Shown: piece after piece, positions 19,368-28,342 of the stretch
How positions within the stretch are numbered: the first letter of the stretch is position 1
Layout of the letters: each line of letters starts with the position of its first letter
DNA from: Bacteroidota bacterium
GTDB taxonomy: Bacteria; Bacteroidota; Bacteroidia; UKL13-3
Assembly: GCA_013298895.1 (NCBI GenBank)
Contig: JAAFJM010000004.1
Coordinates: 1 to 64,000 of the forward strand
DNA: 64,000 bases
Direction of reading: 5' to 3'
Position numbers and translations under genes: made by a program
The notes under the pieces: model-generated
Seen by the model: only the letters and a program-made list of their open reading frames with translations
Told to the model about the DNA's origin: nothing
The model's database searches: none

Positions 19368-20267
19368 TTAACGTATGAGCTTTATTTTGGTCATTTGTGT
19401 TTGTAATTTATCATTATTAATAAATTTAAAATTCAAAACTCCATAGTAAATACCACTATTACAAGCTTGTCCAGTTTTCTGACTAACTCCATCCCAAGTA
19501 AAATTTTTATCATTACTTTCAAAAACTAACTCGTTATTAAAATTATAAATTTTTAAATTAAACAGTTTTTCACCTTCAATTTCTATTACATACCTATCAT
19601 TTAAACCATCATTATTTGGTGTTAACACATTAGGTGTTTTAATAAATGCTGATTCGTTTTTGTTTGTTTCGGTTGATTCAAAATTATTTTCAATATTTTC
19701 AATTGAATCAATTTTATCATCCAAATCAATCTCAGGTATGGTAGTATTTGCAATTATCTCATTAACAACTAAAGGAGTAACAGTCTGCTCAAGATTTTTA
19801 TTATTTGAACCTTCTTGCTGTTTATTCTCCACATTTAACTTATGCTCAATAAAATTATCATTAATATAAGCATCTTGGGTTTTAATTAAATTATTAGAAA
19901 CATACTTTTCATTGTTTGTAAAAGTTTGTTTTGGCTTATCAGTTACCTGCGTTTTGTCTAAACTAATTTCTGGAGAATTTACTGCAATTGGTACTTTTAA
20001 TTCTGCAACTTTTGATTCTCTTTCAATATTTTCTTTTTTACTATTTTTAGTGTAAAAAAAAGTAGCCACCGAAGTAGGAATTGCCAGAATAGCCGTTACT
20101 TTGATAACAGTTAAAGCCCATTTGCTAAATACAACCTTACCACCAGCTACACCACTTTGAGCAGCTGCATTGGCTTGCATACCTTGCTCAATTCCGGCCC
20201 AAATATTCGGGGCATCGGGAGCAAAATCCTGCATTTGTTGTTTTAATATTTCGTCTAAATTATTCAA
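19368..20267 (-). CDS. putative anti-sigma protein with T9SS type B C-terminal domain
   Basis: A 299-residue single-pass membrane protein. Its start overlaps the ECF sigma stop by four bases, the usual place of an anti-sigma gene. Residues 1-45 are cytoplasmic-like with MNNLDEILKQQMQDFAPDAP; a single membrane helix spans about 50-72; a hydrophilic Asn/Glu-rich linker covers about 75-205; and the last 90 residues are a gliding-motility-associated C-terminal domain (TPNVLTPNNDGLNDRYVIEI, WDGVSQKTG, final TKIKLIR). There is no cleavable signal peptide at the N-terminus, so the domain should project into the periplasm from the inner membrane. No FecR or zinc anti-sigma motif is visible. Role as anti-sigma is inferred from position and topology. 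Confidence 0.75.
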   Translation of the reverse strand: MNNLDEILKQQMQDFAPDAPNIWAGIEQGMQANAAAQSGVAGGKVVFSKWALTVIKVTAILAIPTSVATFFYTKNSKKENIERESKVAELKVPIAVNSPEISLDKTQVTDKPKQTFTNNEKYVSNNLIKTQDAYINDNFIEHKLNVENKQQEGSNNKNLEQTVTPLVVNEIIANTTIPEIDLDDKIDSIENIENNFESTETNKNESAFIKTPNVLTPNNDGLNDRYVIEIEGEKLFNLKIYNFNNELVFESNDKNFTWDGVSQKTGQACNSGIYYGVLNFKFINNDKLQTQMTKIKLIR

Positions 20268-20797
20268 TTTACTTTTTTATATTCTTTTATAAAAGCTGCT
20301 CTTGCTCTTGCAAGTTGGCTTTTTGATGTTCCTTCATTAATTCCAAGCATTTCTGCTATTTCGGCATGCGAAAACCCTTCAATGGCATATAAATTTAAAA
20401 CTGTTCTATATCCTAATGCCAATTTTTGCATGGTTTCCATAATTTCTTTTTGACTGATCCTGTCAATTGTAAAATTATCAAAGCCTAAATCAAACTCTTC
20501 AGCTATATCGGCAGTTTCAGTATAAAATTTATTAACCCTTAAATGTTCTAAAGCACAGTTAACAAAAATTCTTCTCATCCAAGCTTCAATTACACCTTTG
20601 CCTTCAAATTGCTTCATTTTTCCAAAAACCCTAATATAACCTTCTTGCAAAGTATCTTTAGCGTCTTCGGCATCTTTACAATACCTCAAACATATTCCAT
20701 ACATTTGCTTAGAAGTAAGTTCATACAACTTTTTATGAGCATTAGAATTCCCTTGTATGCACTTTTCAATTAAATCTTGAGTTACGTTTTGGCTCAC
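20264..20797 (-). CDS. ECF RNA polymerase sigma factor (sigma-70 family)
   Basis: A 177-residue extracytoplasmic-function sigma factor. Region 2 contains YGICLRYCKDAEDAKDTLQE, which binds core polymerase and the -10 element. Region 4 ends in the helix-turn-helix GFSHAEIAEMLGINEGTSKS followed by QLARARAAF. Start is GTG at 20797; no in-frame ATG fits the family start better. It is translationally coupled (ATGA) to the downstream membrane protein, and a giant T9SS cargo gene follows. Its regulon cannot be seen here, but auto-regulation and control of the surface protein gene are plausible. Confidence 0.92.
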   Translation of the reverse strand: MSQNVTQDLIEKCIQGNSNAHKKLYELTSKQMYGICLRYCKDAEDAKDTLQEGYIRVFGKMKQFEGKGVIEAWMRRIFVNCALEHLRVNKFYTETADIAEEFDLGFDNFTIDRISQKEIMETMQKLALGYRTVLNLYAIEGFSHAEIAEMLGINEGTSKSQLARARAAFIKEYKKVN

Positions 20798-20941
20798 TTT
20801 TCTTTTGCTTTTGTTTTGATTAAAGAATCAATTTTTTAGTTGCATGTTATGATAAAAAAAACTTAATTTTTTCTAAACACTTTTATTACCCTATATTTCA
20901 ATTACATTTTTACTTACTTTGTATTTATTACATTAACCGCT

Positions 20942-23707
20942 TTGATTGCTAAAAACAAACATATAATATTCGTTGTAACCTTGCTTCTGAGTTTGGTGTT
21001 TAACATAAAGGCACAGGTGTTTAATGAAAATAAAAACAACAGTTTTTACCTTACAGAAAACAAAGGACAATGGGATTCCGATATAAAATATAAATATACC
21101 AACTCAGTCAATCATATATTATTCAAACCAAATCAAATCAAGTATTACTTTTTAAACGATGAAAATGTAAGTAAAGCAAACCATCATTTAAAAAAAGGTG
21201 AAAAAGAAATGGGTTTAATAAATGGCCATTTAATAACCCTTAATTTTATGGCTGCCAATTATAACTCCATCATTTTAGCAAGCGTGCAAGCTGCTCCATT
21301 TTATAAAAATTATTATATTGGAAATAATCCTAAAAAATGGCAATCAAAGGTTCAATCATTTTGTCAAATTACCTATCAAAATATTTATCAAAATATTGAT
21401 TTAAAAGTTTCTACAAAAGATGATATCGGATTAAAATACGATTGGGTAATTAAACCTAATGCTAATTTAAACGAAATAAAACTTGATTTCCAAGGGGCAG
21501 ACACCATTTACAGTCAATACAACGAATTATACATAAAACACAGTCAAGGTATTTTAAGGGAACAAAAACCTTTTGCTTATCAAATAATTAATGGCAAGCG
21601 AGTTACAGTAAATGTAAATTATGCTATTAACAAAAACACAGTTAGTTTTAATGCTGACTTTTATAATAAAAACTATGAGCTAATAATTGACCCTGATTTA
21701 ATTTTTAGCACTTACAGCGGAGCCACTGATGATAATTTTGGATTTACCGCCACTTATGATAGTGAAGGGAATTTATATGCTGGGGGAGTTACCACCGATG
21801 CTTTTGGAGGTGAATATCCAGTAACTGCAGGAGCATTTCAGTTAACTTATAAAGGTGGAGACTTAGAAGCACCGGTGAATTTGGCATGCGATATAACCAT
21901 AAGTAAATACAGCAGTGATGGTAAACAATTGATTTACGCTACTTATTTGGGTGGCATAAAAAACGAATACCCGCACAGTTTGGTAGTAGATAATAACGAC
22001 AATTTGGTAATAATGGGAACCAGCAAATCAGTTGATTTTCCCATAAGTGCAGATGCTTACGACAATACTCAAAATGGCGATATTGATATTATTGTGAGTA
22101 AATTGAGCAAAGATGGAACAACACTTTTAGGCTCTACATTTGTAGGTGGTTTGGGTAGCGATGGACTAAATATTAAACCTTTTTTAAACACATTTTATGC
22201 AGATGAATTTAGAGGCGATGCTATTATTGACAAGCAAAATAACATCATAATTGGCAGTTGTAGTTTTTCAACTGATTTTCCAGTAACTTCGGGTTCATTT
22301 GGAGCTGCTATTCCTAGTGTTATTCAAAAAGGTGTCGTTTTTAAACTTTCGCCTACTTGCAATAATTTGATTTTTAGTGCTGCCATGCCAGGCAATAGCG
22401 AGGATGTAATTTACAGTGTTGACCTAAACCAAATGGGTGATATTTTTATAGCTGGAACCACTACTGGCAATTTGCAAATTCCAACTGCAACCAATTCATT
22501 TATTGGAGGGAATTCTGATGGCTTTTTTGCAAAAATAAAATTTGATGGCTCCACCATTTTAAAGGCAAAATATTTTGGCACTATTCAAAACGACCAAGTA
22601 TTTAGTTTGGAAATTGATAATAATGAAGATATTTATATAGTCGGAAATTCACTTGGAAATATTGCACCCATTGGAAATGTATATTCTGTAACGAATGGAA
22701 AACAGTTTATTAGTAAGATAAACAACGATTTTAGCACCATCAATTTTATAAGCACTTTTGGGCGAGGTTCAACAGATGTAGATTTAAGTATCAACGCCTT
22801 TTTATTAGATGACTGTGGGCGCTTATACATAAGCGGTTGGGGTGGCAATAATCCAAGATTTGGATTGGGCGGAAATACCTCAGGATTACCTGTTACCAAC
22901 GATGCATTTCAAAAAACTACAGATGGTAACGATTTTTACTTAATGGTATTAAGTCAAAATGCTGAAAAAATTTTGTATGCCACATTTTTTGGCGGAAACA
23001 ACTCGTCAGACCACGTAGATGGAGGAACTAGTAGATTTGACAAAAAAGGATATATTTACCAATCAGTTTGTGCAAGTTGCCCCGCTACAGGTAATTTTCT
23101 GAGCGATTTTCCAACCAATGCTGATGCAGTTTATAAAACTAATTTGAGCCCAAGGTGTAGCAACGCGGCTTTTAAAATGTCGTTTAGGTTTAACCAAGCC
23201 ACCATTGAAATGAAAATTGATACTTGTGCAAAAATTGTAACACTTGGTACCCCAATAGAAAACGCACTTAACTATTTATGGCTATTGCCAAATGGAAAAA
23301 CAAGTATTTTAAAAAACCCAATGGTTACGATTGATGAAATAAACAATAAAGAAATTGTACTAATTTTAAATGCTAATACTAATTGTGCCGACACTGCCAA
23401 ACAAACCTTAAACTATAATGAATCACTTAACAATGTAAAATTTAGCAATGTATTTACCCCTAATAATGATGGAATAAATGATTTGTTTTTTATAGATGGT
23501 ATTAGCCAATGTGGTGAATATGAATTGACTTTTTTTAACCGTTGGGGGCAAGAAATTTTTAATACAACAACCAACCAACCAAAATGGGATGGAAAAACCA
23601 GCAATGGGCAAGATGCTTTAGCGGGAGTATATTATTATTTGGGTTATTATAAAAAACAAAACGAACCAAAAGTAAAATTGCATGGTACAGTTACTTTAAT
23701 TAGGTAA
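20942..23707 (+). CDS. T9SS type B surface protein with SBBP-type beta-propeller
   Basis: A 921-residue secreted protein. Start appears to be TTG at 20942, placing a signal peptide directly at the N-terminus (about 1-25); no in-frame ATG is found close upstream. An N-terminal DUF7948-like domain (about 30-240; ENKGQWDSDIKYKY) is followed by SBBP/propeller repeats with recurring YATYLGG, LGSTFVGG and YATFFGG motifs (about 245-760), a short PKD-like segment, and a type B sorting domain (about 835-921) starting SNVFTPNNDGINDLFFID and ending GTVTLIR. It heads a plus-strand run with a PorV/PorQ-like barrel and a helix-hairpin-helix barrel gene. Surface role unknown. Confidence 0.88.
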   Translation: MIAKNKHIIFVVTLLLSLVFNIKAQVFNENKNNSFYLTENKGQWDSDIKYKYTNSVNHILFKPNQIKYYFLNDENVSKANHHLKKGEKEMGLINGHLITLNFMAANYNSIILASVQAAPFYKNYYIGNNPKKWQSKVQSFCQITYQNIYQNIDLKVSTKDDIGLKYDWVIKPNANLNEIKLDFQGADTIYSQYNELYIKHSQGILREQKPFAYQIINGKRVTVNVNYAINKNTVSFNADFYNKNYELIIDPDLIFSTYSGATDDNFGFTATYDSEGNLYAGGVTTDAFGGEYPVTAGAFQLTYKGGDLEAPVNLACDITISKYSSDGKQLIYATYLGGIKNEYPHSLVVDNNDNLVIMGTSKSVDFPISADAYDNTQNGDIDIIVSKLSKDGTTLLGSTFVGGLGSDGLNIKPFLNTFYADEFRGDAIIDKQNNIIIGSCSFSTDFPVTSGSFGAAIPSVIQKGVVFKLSPTCNNLIFSAAMPGNSEDVIYSVDLNQMGDIFIAGTTTGNLQIPTATNSFIGGNSDGFFAKIKFDGSTILKAKYFGTIQNDQVFSLEIDNNEDIYIVGNSLGNIAPIGNVYSVTNGKQFISKINNDFSTINFISTFGRGSTDVDLSINAFLLDDCGRLYISGWGGNNPRFGLGGNTSGLPVTNDAFQKTTDGNDFYLMVLSQNAEKILYATFFGGNNSSDHVDGGTSRFDKKGYIYQSVCASCPATGNFLSDFPTNADAVYKTNLSPRCSNAAFKMSFRFNQATIEMKIDTCAKIVTLGTPIENALNYLWLLPNGKTSILKNPMVTIDEINNKEIVLILNANTNCADTAKQTLNYNESLNNVKFSNVFTPNNDGINDLFFIDGISQCGEYELTFFNRWGQEIFNTTTNQPKWDGKTSNGQDALAGVYYYLGYYKKQNEPKVKLHGTVTLIR

Positions 23708-23747
23708 AATAAATTTTATTTTCGAATTTTGATTTTTAATCTTTTAC

Positions 23748-24560
23748 TTGAAATCGATTTTAAAAATAGTATTGCTGATTATTGCATTCCAAAAAGTGAA
23801 TGCTCAAATAGTGCACGACCCAATTGGTGCAAGAGCTTGGAGTTTAGGAGGAAGCAATGCAGCTGAAAGTAATGTGTTTTCTGTAAATAATAACATGGCT
23901 AGTTCGGCCGAATTAAAAAACTACCAATTAGGCATTTATAACCAAACTCGTTTTGGTGTAAAAGAGCTTAACTTAATTAACTCAAGCTTTTTACTCCCAA
24001 CTAAATTTATTCATTTAGGTTTAGGTATAAACCACTACGGGTACGAAAAATATAACCAACAAAATTTTAGCTTCGGAATTGCGAAAAAGCTTAACAACAA
24101 CTTTAACTTAGGTGTTACAATAAATTACCTAACCATAAACATTGCGGAGCAAGAAAATACAGGAGCTTTAACAGGCAGCTTAAGTGTTTTTTATAAAATT
24201 AATAAAAACTTGCAGTTAGGTGTTTTATTATTCAATCCTACTCAAAGCAATTACCACATAAACACCTATGGAAAAGTAAATACTTTTGGAAGAATTGGTG
24301 TAAAATACCAGGTGAATAAAAGCGTGTATTTAATTGGCGATTTGGATAAAACACTTGAACAAGAAACCATTTTGAGAGGTGGTATTAATTATGCTCTTCA
24401 CCCCAATTTTGACTTAAGTTTAGGATATGCAAATAACCCTAATTATTTAACCTTTGGTTTTAATGCCAAAGTAAAAAAAATGGACTTAGCGTTTGCTGCA
24501 AGTATGCATGAAATATTGGGTTTTACACCACATATTGGTTTGATATTTTATGGCAAATAA
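23748..24560 (+). CDS. PorV/PorQ-like outer-membrane barrel protein
   Basis: A 270-residue predicted outer-membrane beta-barrel. TTG start at 23748 gives a signal peptide (about 1-19, ending KVNAQ). The mature N-terminus HDPIGARAWSLGGSNAAES resembles the GARALALGG segment of PorV/PorQ (FadL-like barrels of the T9SS). Alternating hydrophobic strands continue to the end. It is shorter than typical PorV. Position right after a T9SS type B cargo gene suggests it handles that cargo, as PorP/SprF-type partners do for other type B proteins; this is inference. It overlaps the next gene by 11 bases. Confidence 0.6.
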   Translation: MKSILKIVLLIIAFQKVNAQIVHDPIGARAWSLGGSNAAESNVFSVNNNMASSAELKNYQLGIYNQTRFGVKELNLINSSFLLPTKFIHLGLGINHYGYEKYNQQNFSFGIAKKLNNNFNLGVTINYLTINIAEQENTGALTGSLSVFYKINKNLQLGVLLFNPTQSNYHINTYGKVNTFGRIGVKYQVNKSVYLIGDLDKTLEQETILRGGINYALHPNFDLSLGYANNPNYLTFGFNAKVKKMDLAFAASMHEILGFTPHIGLIFYGK

Positions 24561-26640
24561 AAGGTTTGTTTTTATAAAATATTTAGGTGCTTTGGCAATG
24601 GTATTTTATGGCAAAATATTGTTAGCACAAAAATTGCAAAACAAAACCGAAATTATTTCAACCATAATTGAAAGATTAATAGAAAACACAGAATCTACGA
24701 TAGATTACACCGATTTGCAAGCCCAACTTGAATACTTATACGACAACAAAATTAACCTGAACAAAGCCACTGATAATGAATTAAGGCAACTCATTTTTTT
24801 GAAACAAACCGACATACTAAATATTTTAAACCACCCAAAACTATATGGTAATTTTGAAAACATTTATGAGCTACAAGCCATTGATAATTTAAGTGACGAA
24901 AACATTTATTTTTTAAAACATTTTGTAATGATAAATGAAGGCAATAAGCAACTAAAACTGAGTGAACTTAAACAAGTTGGCAAAACCGAAATAGTATTGC
25001 AACATGAAAACGATTTTCAACAACGTTTAGGTTATAAAACCAATGAGTTAAAAGCACAAAACAAGCAATATTACTTAGGTTCGCCCTATCGTTATGTGGT
25101 CAGAGCCAAACAAAAATTAGGTAAAAATATTGATTTGGGATTTACAACTGAAAAAGATGCAGGTGAACAGTTTTTTGAAGGCGAACAAAGAAATGGTTTT
25201 GATTTTTATTCAGCACATATTCATATAAAAAATGTATGGCGTTTTAACCAAATAATTATTGGCGATTACCAAGCTAATTTTGGCCAAGGGTTGACCTTTG
25301 GCAGTGGCCTATCTGCTCGAAAGTCAGCTTATGTATTAAATGTAAATAGGTACTTTCAAAATATTAGACCTTACCGAAGTGTAAACGAATTTGAGTTTAT
25401 GCGCGGTGCAGCCTTAAACTATGAATATAAAAATTGGACCATAATTGGTTTTGTATCAAGCAAAAAAATAAACACCAATTTTCAAACTGCCGATACCAAC
25501 CAAATAAACACTTTTGATGGTTTTACAGGTTTTAATGTAACAGGCTTTCACCGAACAGCCAATGAAATTGCTGATAAAGAAAATGTAAATCAAACCATTT
25601 TAGGAATGCATATTCAGCGTGATTTTAAATTTTTACAAGTAGGATTTACAGGAATAAAAACCAATTACAGCAGTCCTTTTTTACCTAGTAATGCCTTGTA
25701 CCAAAAATATAATTTTACTGGAAATCAACTTATAAATGGAGGCATTGATTATAAATTGTCTTTAGGAAATGCTTTGTTAAGTGGCGAGTTTTCGAGTAGC
25801 GATAATGGTGCATTTGCCACTACACACTCCCTTTTAATAGCTTTGGATAACAAACTAGACCTTTGTATGTTATACAGAAATTTTGACAAAAACTACCAAG
25901 CAACCTATAATAATCCATTTGCAGAAAACAGCGATGGGAGAAATGAATCAGGATTTTATTTTGGCATAAGTTATAAACCTAAAAAAGCTTTGGTATTTAA
26001 TCAATACATCGATTTTTATCAATCAAAATGGCTGCGGTTTTTGGTAGACGCACCAAGTAAAGGATATGATGTTTTGAATGAAGTACAATACAATCCTTCT
26101 AAAAGTTTAAATATGTATGTGAGGTATAGATTTGAAAGCAAAGAAAAAAACGAAATCAATAACGATGAAGCCCTTAACGATGTATTGGCAGTGCAAGAAA
26201 AACAGCAATTTAGGTTTCATATCAAGTACAAATTAAGCCTTTTGTTAGAAGCTGAAACGAGGTTAGAACAATCTTATTTCACCACAAAAAATATTAAACC
26301 TAGCAATGGAACATTAATTTACCAAGATATAAAATACAAAGCTAATGGAGGAAAATGGACCTTGAGTGCTAGACTTGCCCTATTTAGCATTGATGATTAT
26401 AATGCCAGAATTTATTCTTACGAAGACAATTTACCATATACTTTTACTGTACCTTTGTATCAAAACAGTGGTAGCCGATTTTACTTAATGGCCAAATACC
26501 AAGTAACAAAAAAAATAAAATTATTTGCTCGGTATGCCCAAACAAAATATAATAATATAAATAATATTGGCACTGGTTTAGAACAAATTAGTGGCAATAC
26601 GCAAAGCGATTTAAGTATGCAATTACAAGTAAGTTTTTAA
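24550..26640 (+). CDS. helix-hairpin-helix domain outer-membrane barrel protein
   Basis: A 696-residue protein with signal peptide (about 1-27), a short ComEA-like helix-hairpin-helix region (about 70-135: KINLNKATDNELRQLIFL and a second ENIYELQAIDNLSDENI unit), and then a long series of amphipathic strands typical of an outer-membrane barrel (GDYQANFGQGLTFGSGL, FYFGISYKPKK, and so on to QLQVSF). This fusion of an HhH motif with a barrel is widespread in Bacteroidota and, as far as I know, uncharacterised. DNA uptake has been suggested by analogy with ComEA, but there is no direct support here. It overlaps the PorV-like gene by 11 bases. Confidence 0.75.
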   Translation: MANKRFVFIKYLGALAMVFYGKILLAQKLQNKTEIISTIIERLIENTESTIDYTDLQAQLEYLYDNKINLNKATDNELRQLIFLKQTDILNILNHPKLYGNFENIYELQAIDNLSDENIYFLKHFVMINEGNKQLKLSELKQVGKTEIVLQHENDFQQRLGYKTNELKAQNKQYYLGSPYRYVVRAKQKLGKNIDLGFTTEKDAGEQFFEGEQRNGFDFYSAHIHIKNVWRFNQIIIGDYQANFGQGLTFGSGLSARKSAYVLNVNRYFQNIRPYRSVNEFEFMRGAALNYEYKNWTIIGFVSSKKINTNFQTADTNQINTFDGFTGFNVTGFHRTANEIADKENVNQTILGMHIQRDFKFLQVGFTGIKTNYSSPFLPSNALYQKYNFTGNQLINGGIDYKLSLGNALLSGEFSSSDNGAFATTHSLLIALDNKLDLCMLYRNFDKNYQATYNNPFAENSDGRNESGFYFGISYKPKKALVFNQYIDFYQSKWLRFLVDAPSKGYDVLNEVQYNPSKSLNMYVRYRFESKEKNEINNDEALNDVLAVQEKQQFRFHIKYKLSLLLEAETRLEQSYFTTKNIKPSNGTLIYQDIKYKANGGKWTLSARLALFSIDDYNARIYSYEDNLPYTFTVPLYQNSGSRFYLMAKYQVTKKIKLFARYAQTKYNNINNIGTGLEQISGNTQSDLSMQLQVSF

Positions 26641-26651
26641 AAAGAAAAAAC

Positions 26652-26957
26652 ATGACAGAAGAACAATACACGGCCATTACCACTTGGCAAAATAATACAT
26701 TTACACAGGCCACTGCACTTTCAAAAATTGCCCATTTAAGGCAAGAAATAGAAGAACTAGCAAATGATATAAAAAACAATAATCCAAACCAAAACTTGGA
26801 ATTTGCTGATTGTTTTATTCTACTTTTTGGAGCAGCTAATTCAGCTGGAATGAGTTATCAAAATATTATTGATGCGATTAACCAAAAAATGGAAATTAAT
26901 TACCAAAGAAAATGGGGCAAACCCAATGAAGACGGGGTTGTTAATCATGTAAAGTAA
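26652..26957 (+). CDS. MazG-like/DUF550 nucleotide pyrophosphohydrolase-like protein
   Basis: A 101-residue all-helical protein. Residues LRQEIEELANDI and EFADCFILLFGAANSAGMS show the acidic helices (ExxE ... D) that bind Mg-nucleotide in MazG-type enzymes, and the end KWGKPNEDGVVNHVK is characteristic of the DUF550 (dATP/dGTP pyrophosphohydrolase-like) family. Such proteins hydrolyse nucleoside triphosphates to monophosphates and pyrophosphate, for housecleaning or phage-related use. It is 11 bp after the barrel gene, so cotranscription is likely though functional linkage is not obvious. Confidence 0.75.
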   Translation: MTEEQYTAITTWQNNTFTQATALSKIAHLRQEIEELANDIKNNNPNQNLEFADCFILLFGAANSAGMSYQNIIDAINQKMEINYQRKWGKPNEDGVVNHVK

Positions 26958-26964
26958 ATATTTT

Positions 26965-27636
26965 TTACTCTTCCAAAATTAACCTCCACTCACCTGCTTG
27001 TAAATTATTTATTAATACACTACCTATCCTTACTCTTTTTAAGCTAGTAACCAAATAATCAAGCTTATAACACATTCGTCTAATTTGGCGATTCAGGCCT
27101 TGAACCAAAATGATTTTAAAGGTGAAATCCTCCATTTTTTCCACCACACAAGGCAAAGTAGTTTGTCCTAAAATTTCAACTCCCCTACCCATTTTTAAGA
27201 TAAAATCATCTGTAATTGATTTATTTACAGTAACTATATATTCTTTTTCTATCTCACTTTTTGGATTAATAGTTTTGTTGAACATATAGCCATCATTAGT
27301 CAAAATGAGTAATCCTTCCGATTCTTTATCGAGCCTACCTACAGGAAAAAGTTTTTCATCATAATTAATTAATTCCTTTAAATTATTAGGTATTTCGGGG
27401 TTTAGAGTGCACTCTATTCCGCGTGGTTTGTGTAGTGCGACATATATTATTTTTTTACCTTCCTGTATAATTTTTCCATTCACTTCTACTCTATCAGTTT
27501 CTTTTATTAAAATGTTATCGTTCACATTTACAGCATTTACCAATATAAAATTAGCTGCAATTAATTCCTTAGCACGAGCATTTGAAATCTGCATTTTTTT
27601 AACCAATAAATACTGCAATTTATCTCTATACGACAT
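26965..27636 (-). CDS. pseudouridine synthase, RsuA/RluF-type
   Basis: The frame opens at a TTG (27675), but the ATG at 27636 begins exactly at an S4 domain and is the likelier start (223 residues). The S4 RNA-binding domain covers about residues 1-60, followed by the catalytic domain with FPVGRLDKESEGLL (catalytic Asp) and LNRQIRRMC. The closing VTSLKRVRIGSVLI resembles RluF/RluE-type enzymes that modify 23S rRNA. The exact target uridine cannot be told. It converges with the DUF550 gene with a 7-bp gap. Confidence 0.88.
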   Translation of the reverse strand: MSYRDKLQYLLVKKMQISNARAKELIAANFILVNAVNVNDNILIKETDRVEVNGKIIQEGKKIIYVALHKPRGIECTLNPEIPNNLKELINYDEKLFPVGRLDKESEGLLILTNDGYMFNKTINPKSEIEKEYIVTVNKSITDDFILKMGRGVEILGQTTLPCVVEKMEDFTFKIILVQGLNRQIRRMCYKLDYLVTSLKRVRIGSVLINNLQAGEWRLILEE

Positions 27637-27675
27637 TTTATAAAACTCAATAACTTCTGAGCAAAATAACGACAA

Positions 27676-28342
27676 AATTTAGGAGTAAATTCATTTCCCC
27701 TAAAAATGTTAAATTTCTACTCTAAAAAATTACGCAAAGTCTTGCTCATAATGGAAAGTATACTAACGCGACAACCAACAAAATATTTTCTCTAGCTTTA
27801 AATGATAAAATTCTGTGCTTTTTGATAATTTGAGGTCAATAATTGACTTTATGAAACCTATTTTCAAATATTTTGATAAAAATGAACGATTTTTTTAGGT
27901 TTCAGCCTCTTTTTATGCTTTTAAAAAAAAGAATTATTACTAACTATGATTGATACCCCAATTAGCCATTTTTAAAGTTTAAATTTTACTCCAAAAGTTA
28001 AATTCTGAACTTATATTCAATACACACAAAAAAGCATCTTAAATCGAAGAAAAAGGCTTGTAAATATCCTTCAATAGAATGACTTGACAAATGCGACATT
28101 TAAACCTAACGCTTGTTAGTTTAAATAAACAAAAAGATTTCAAATCATGTTTTTTAACTAAAGCAAATTAACAAAACAACTATTTGGTTCATTTTGTGTT
28201 CATTAAGTAAATTGTATTTGAAACGTAAAATTTTCAATAAAAATATACACGTTTTAAAAATGTGCGTTTAAGTGTTAGGTAATCAATGCGCATATTGCTT
28301 TTATCACCACTATTTTCGCACATTACATAAAGAAAAAATATT
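27676..28342. other. 667-bp intergenic region without a recognisable gene
   Basis: Very AT-rich, no open frame of note. It contains a small hairpin around 28101-28122 (taaacctaac/gttagttta) and the 12-mer AAATGCGACATT at 28089-28100. The core TGCGACATT and its complement recur in the structured spacer ahead of pheS (37525-37561). No tRNA or repeat array was seen. Confidence 0.6.
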
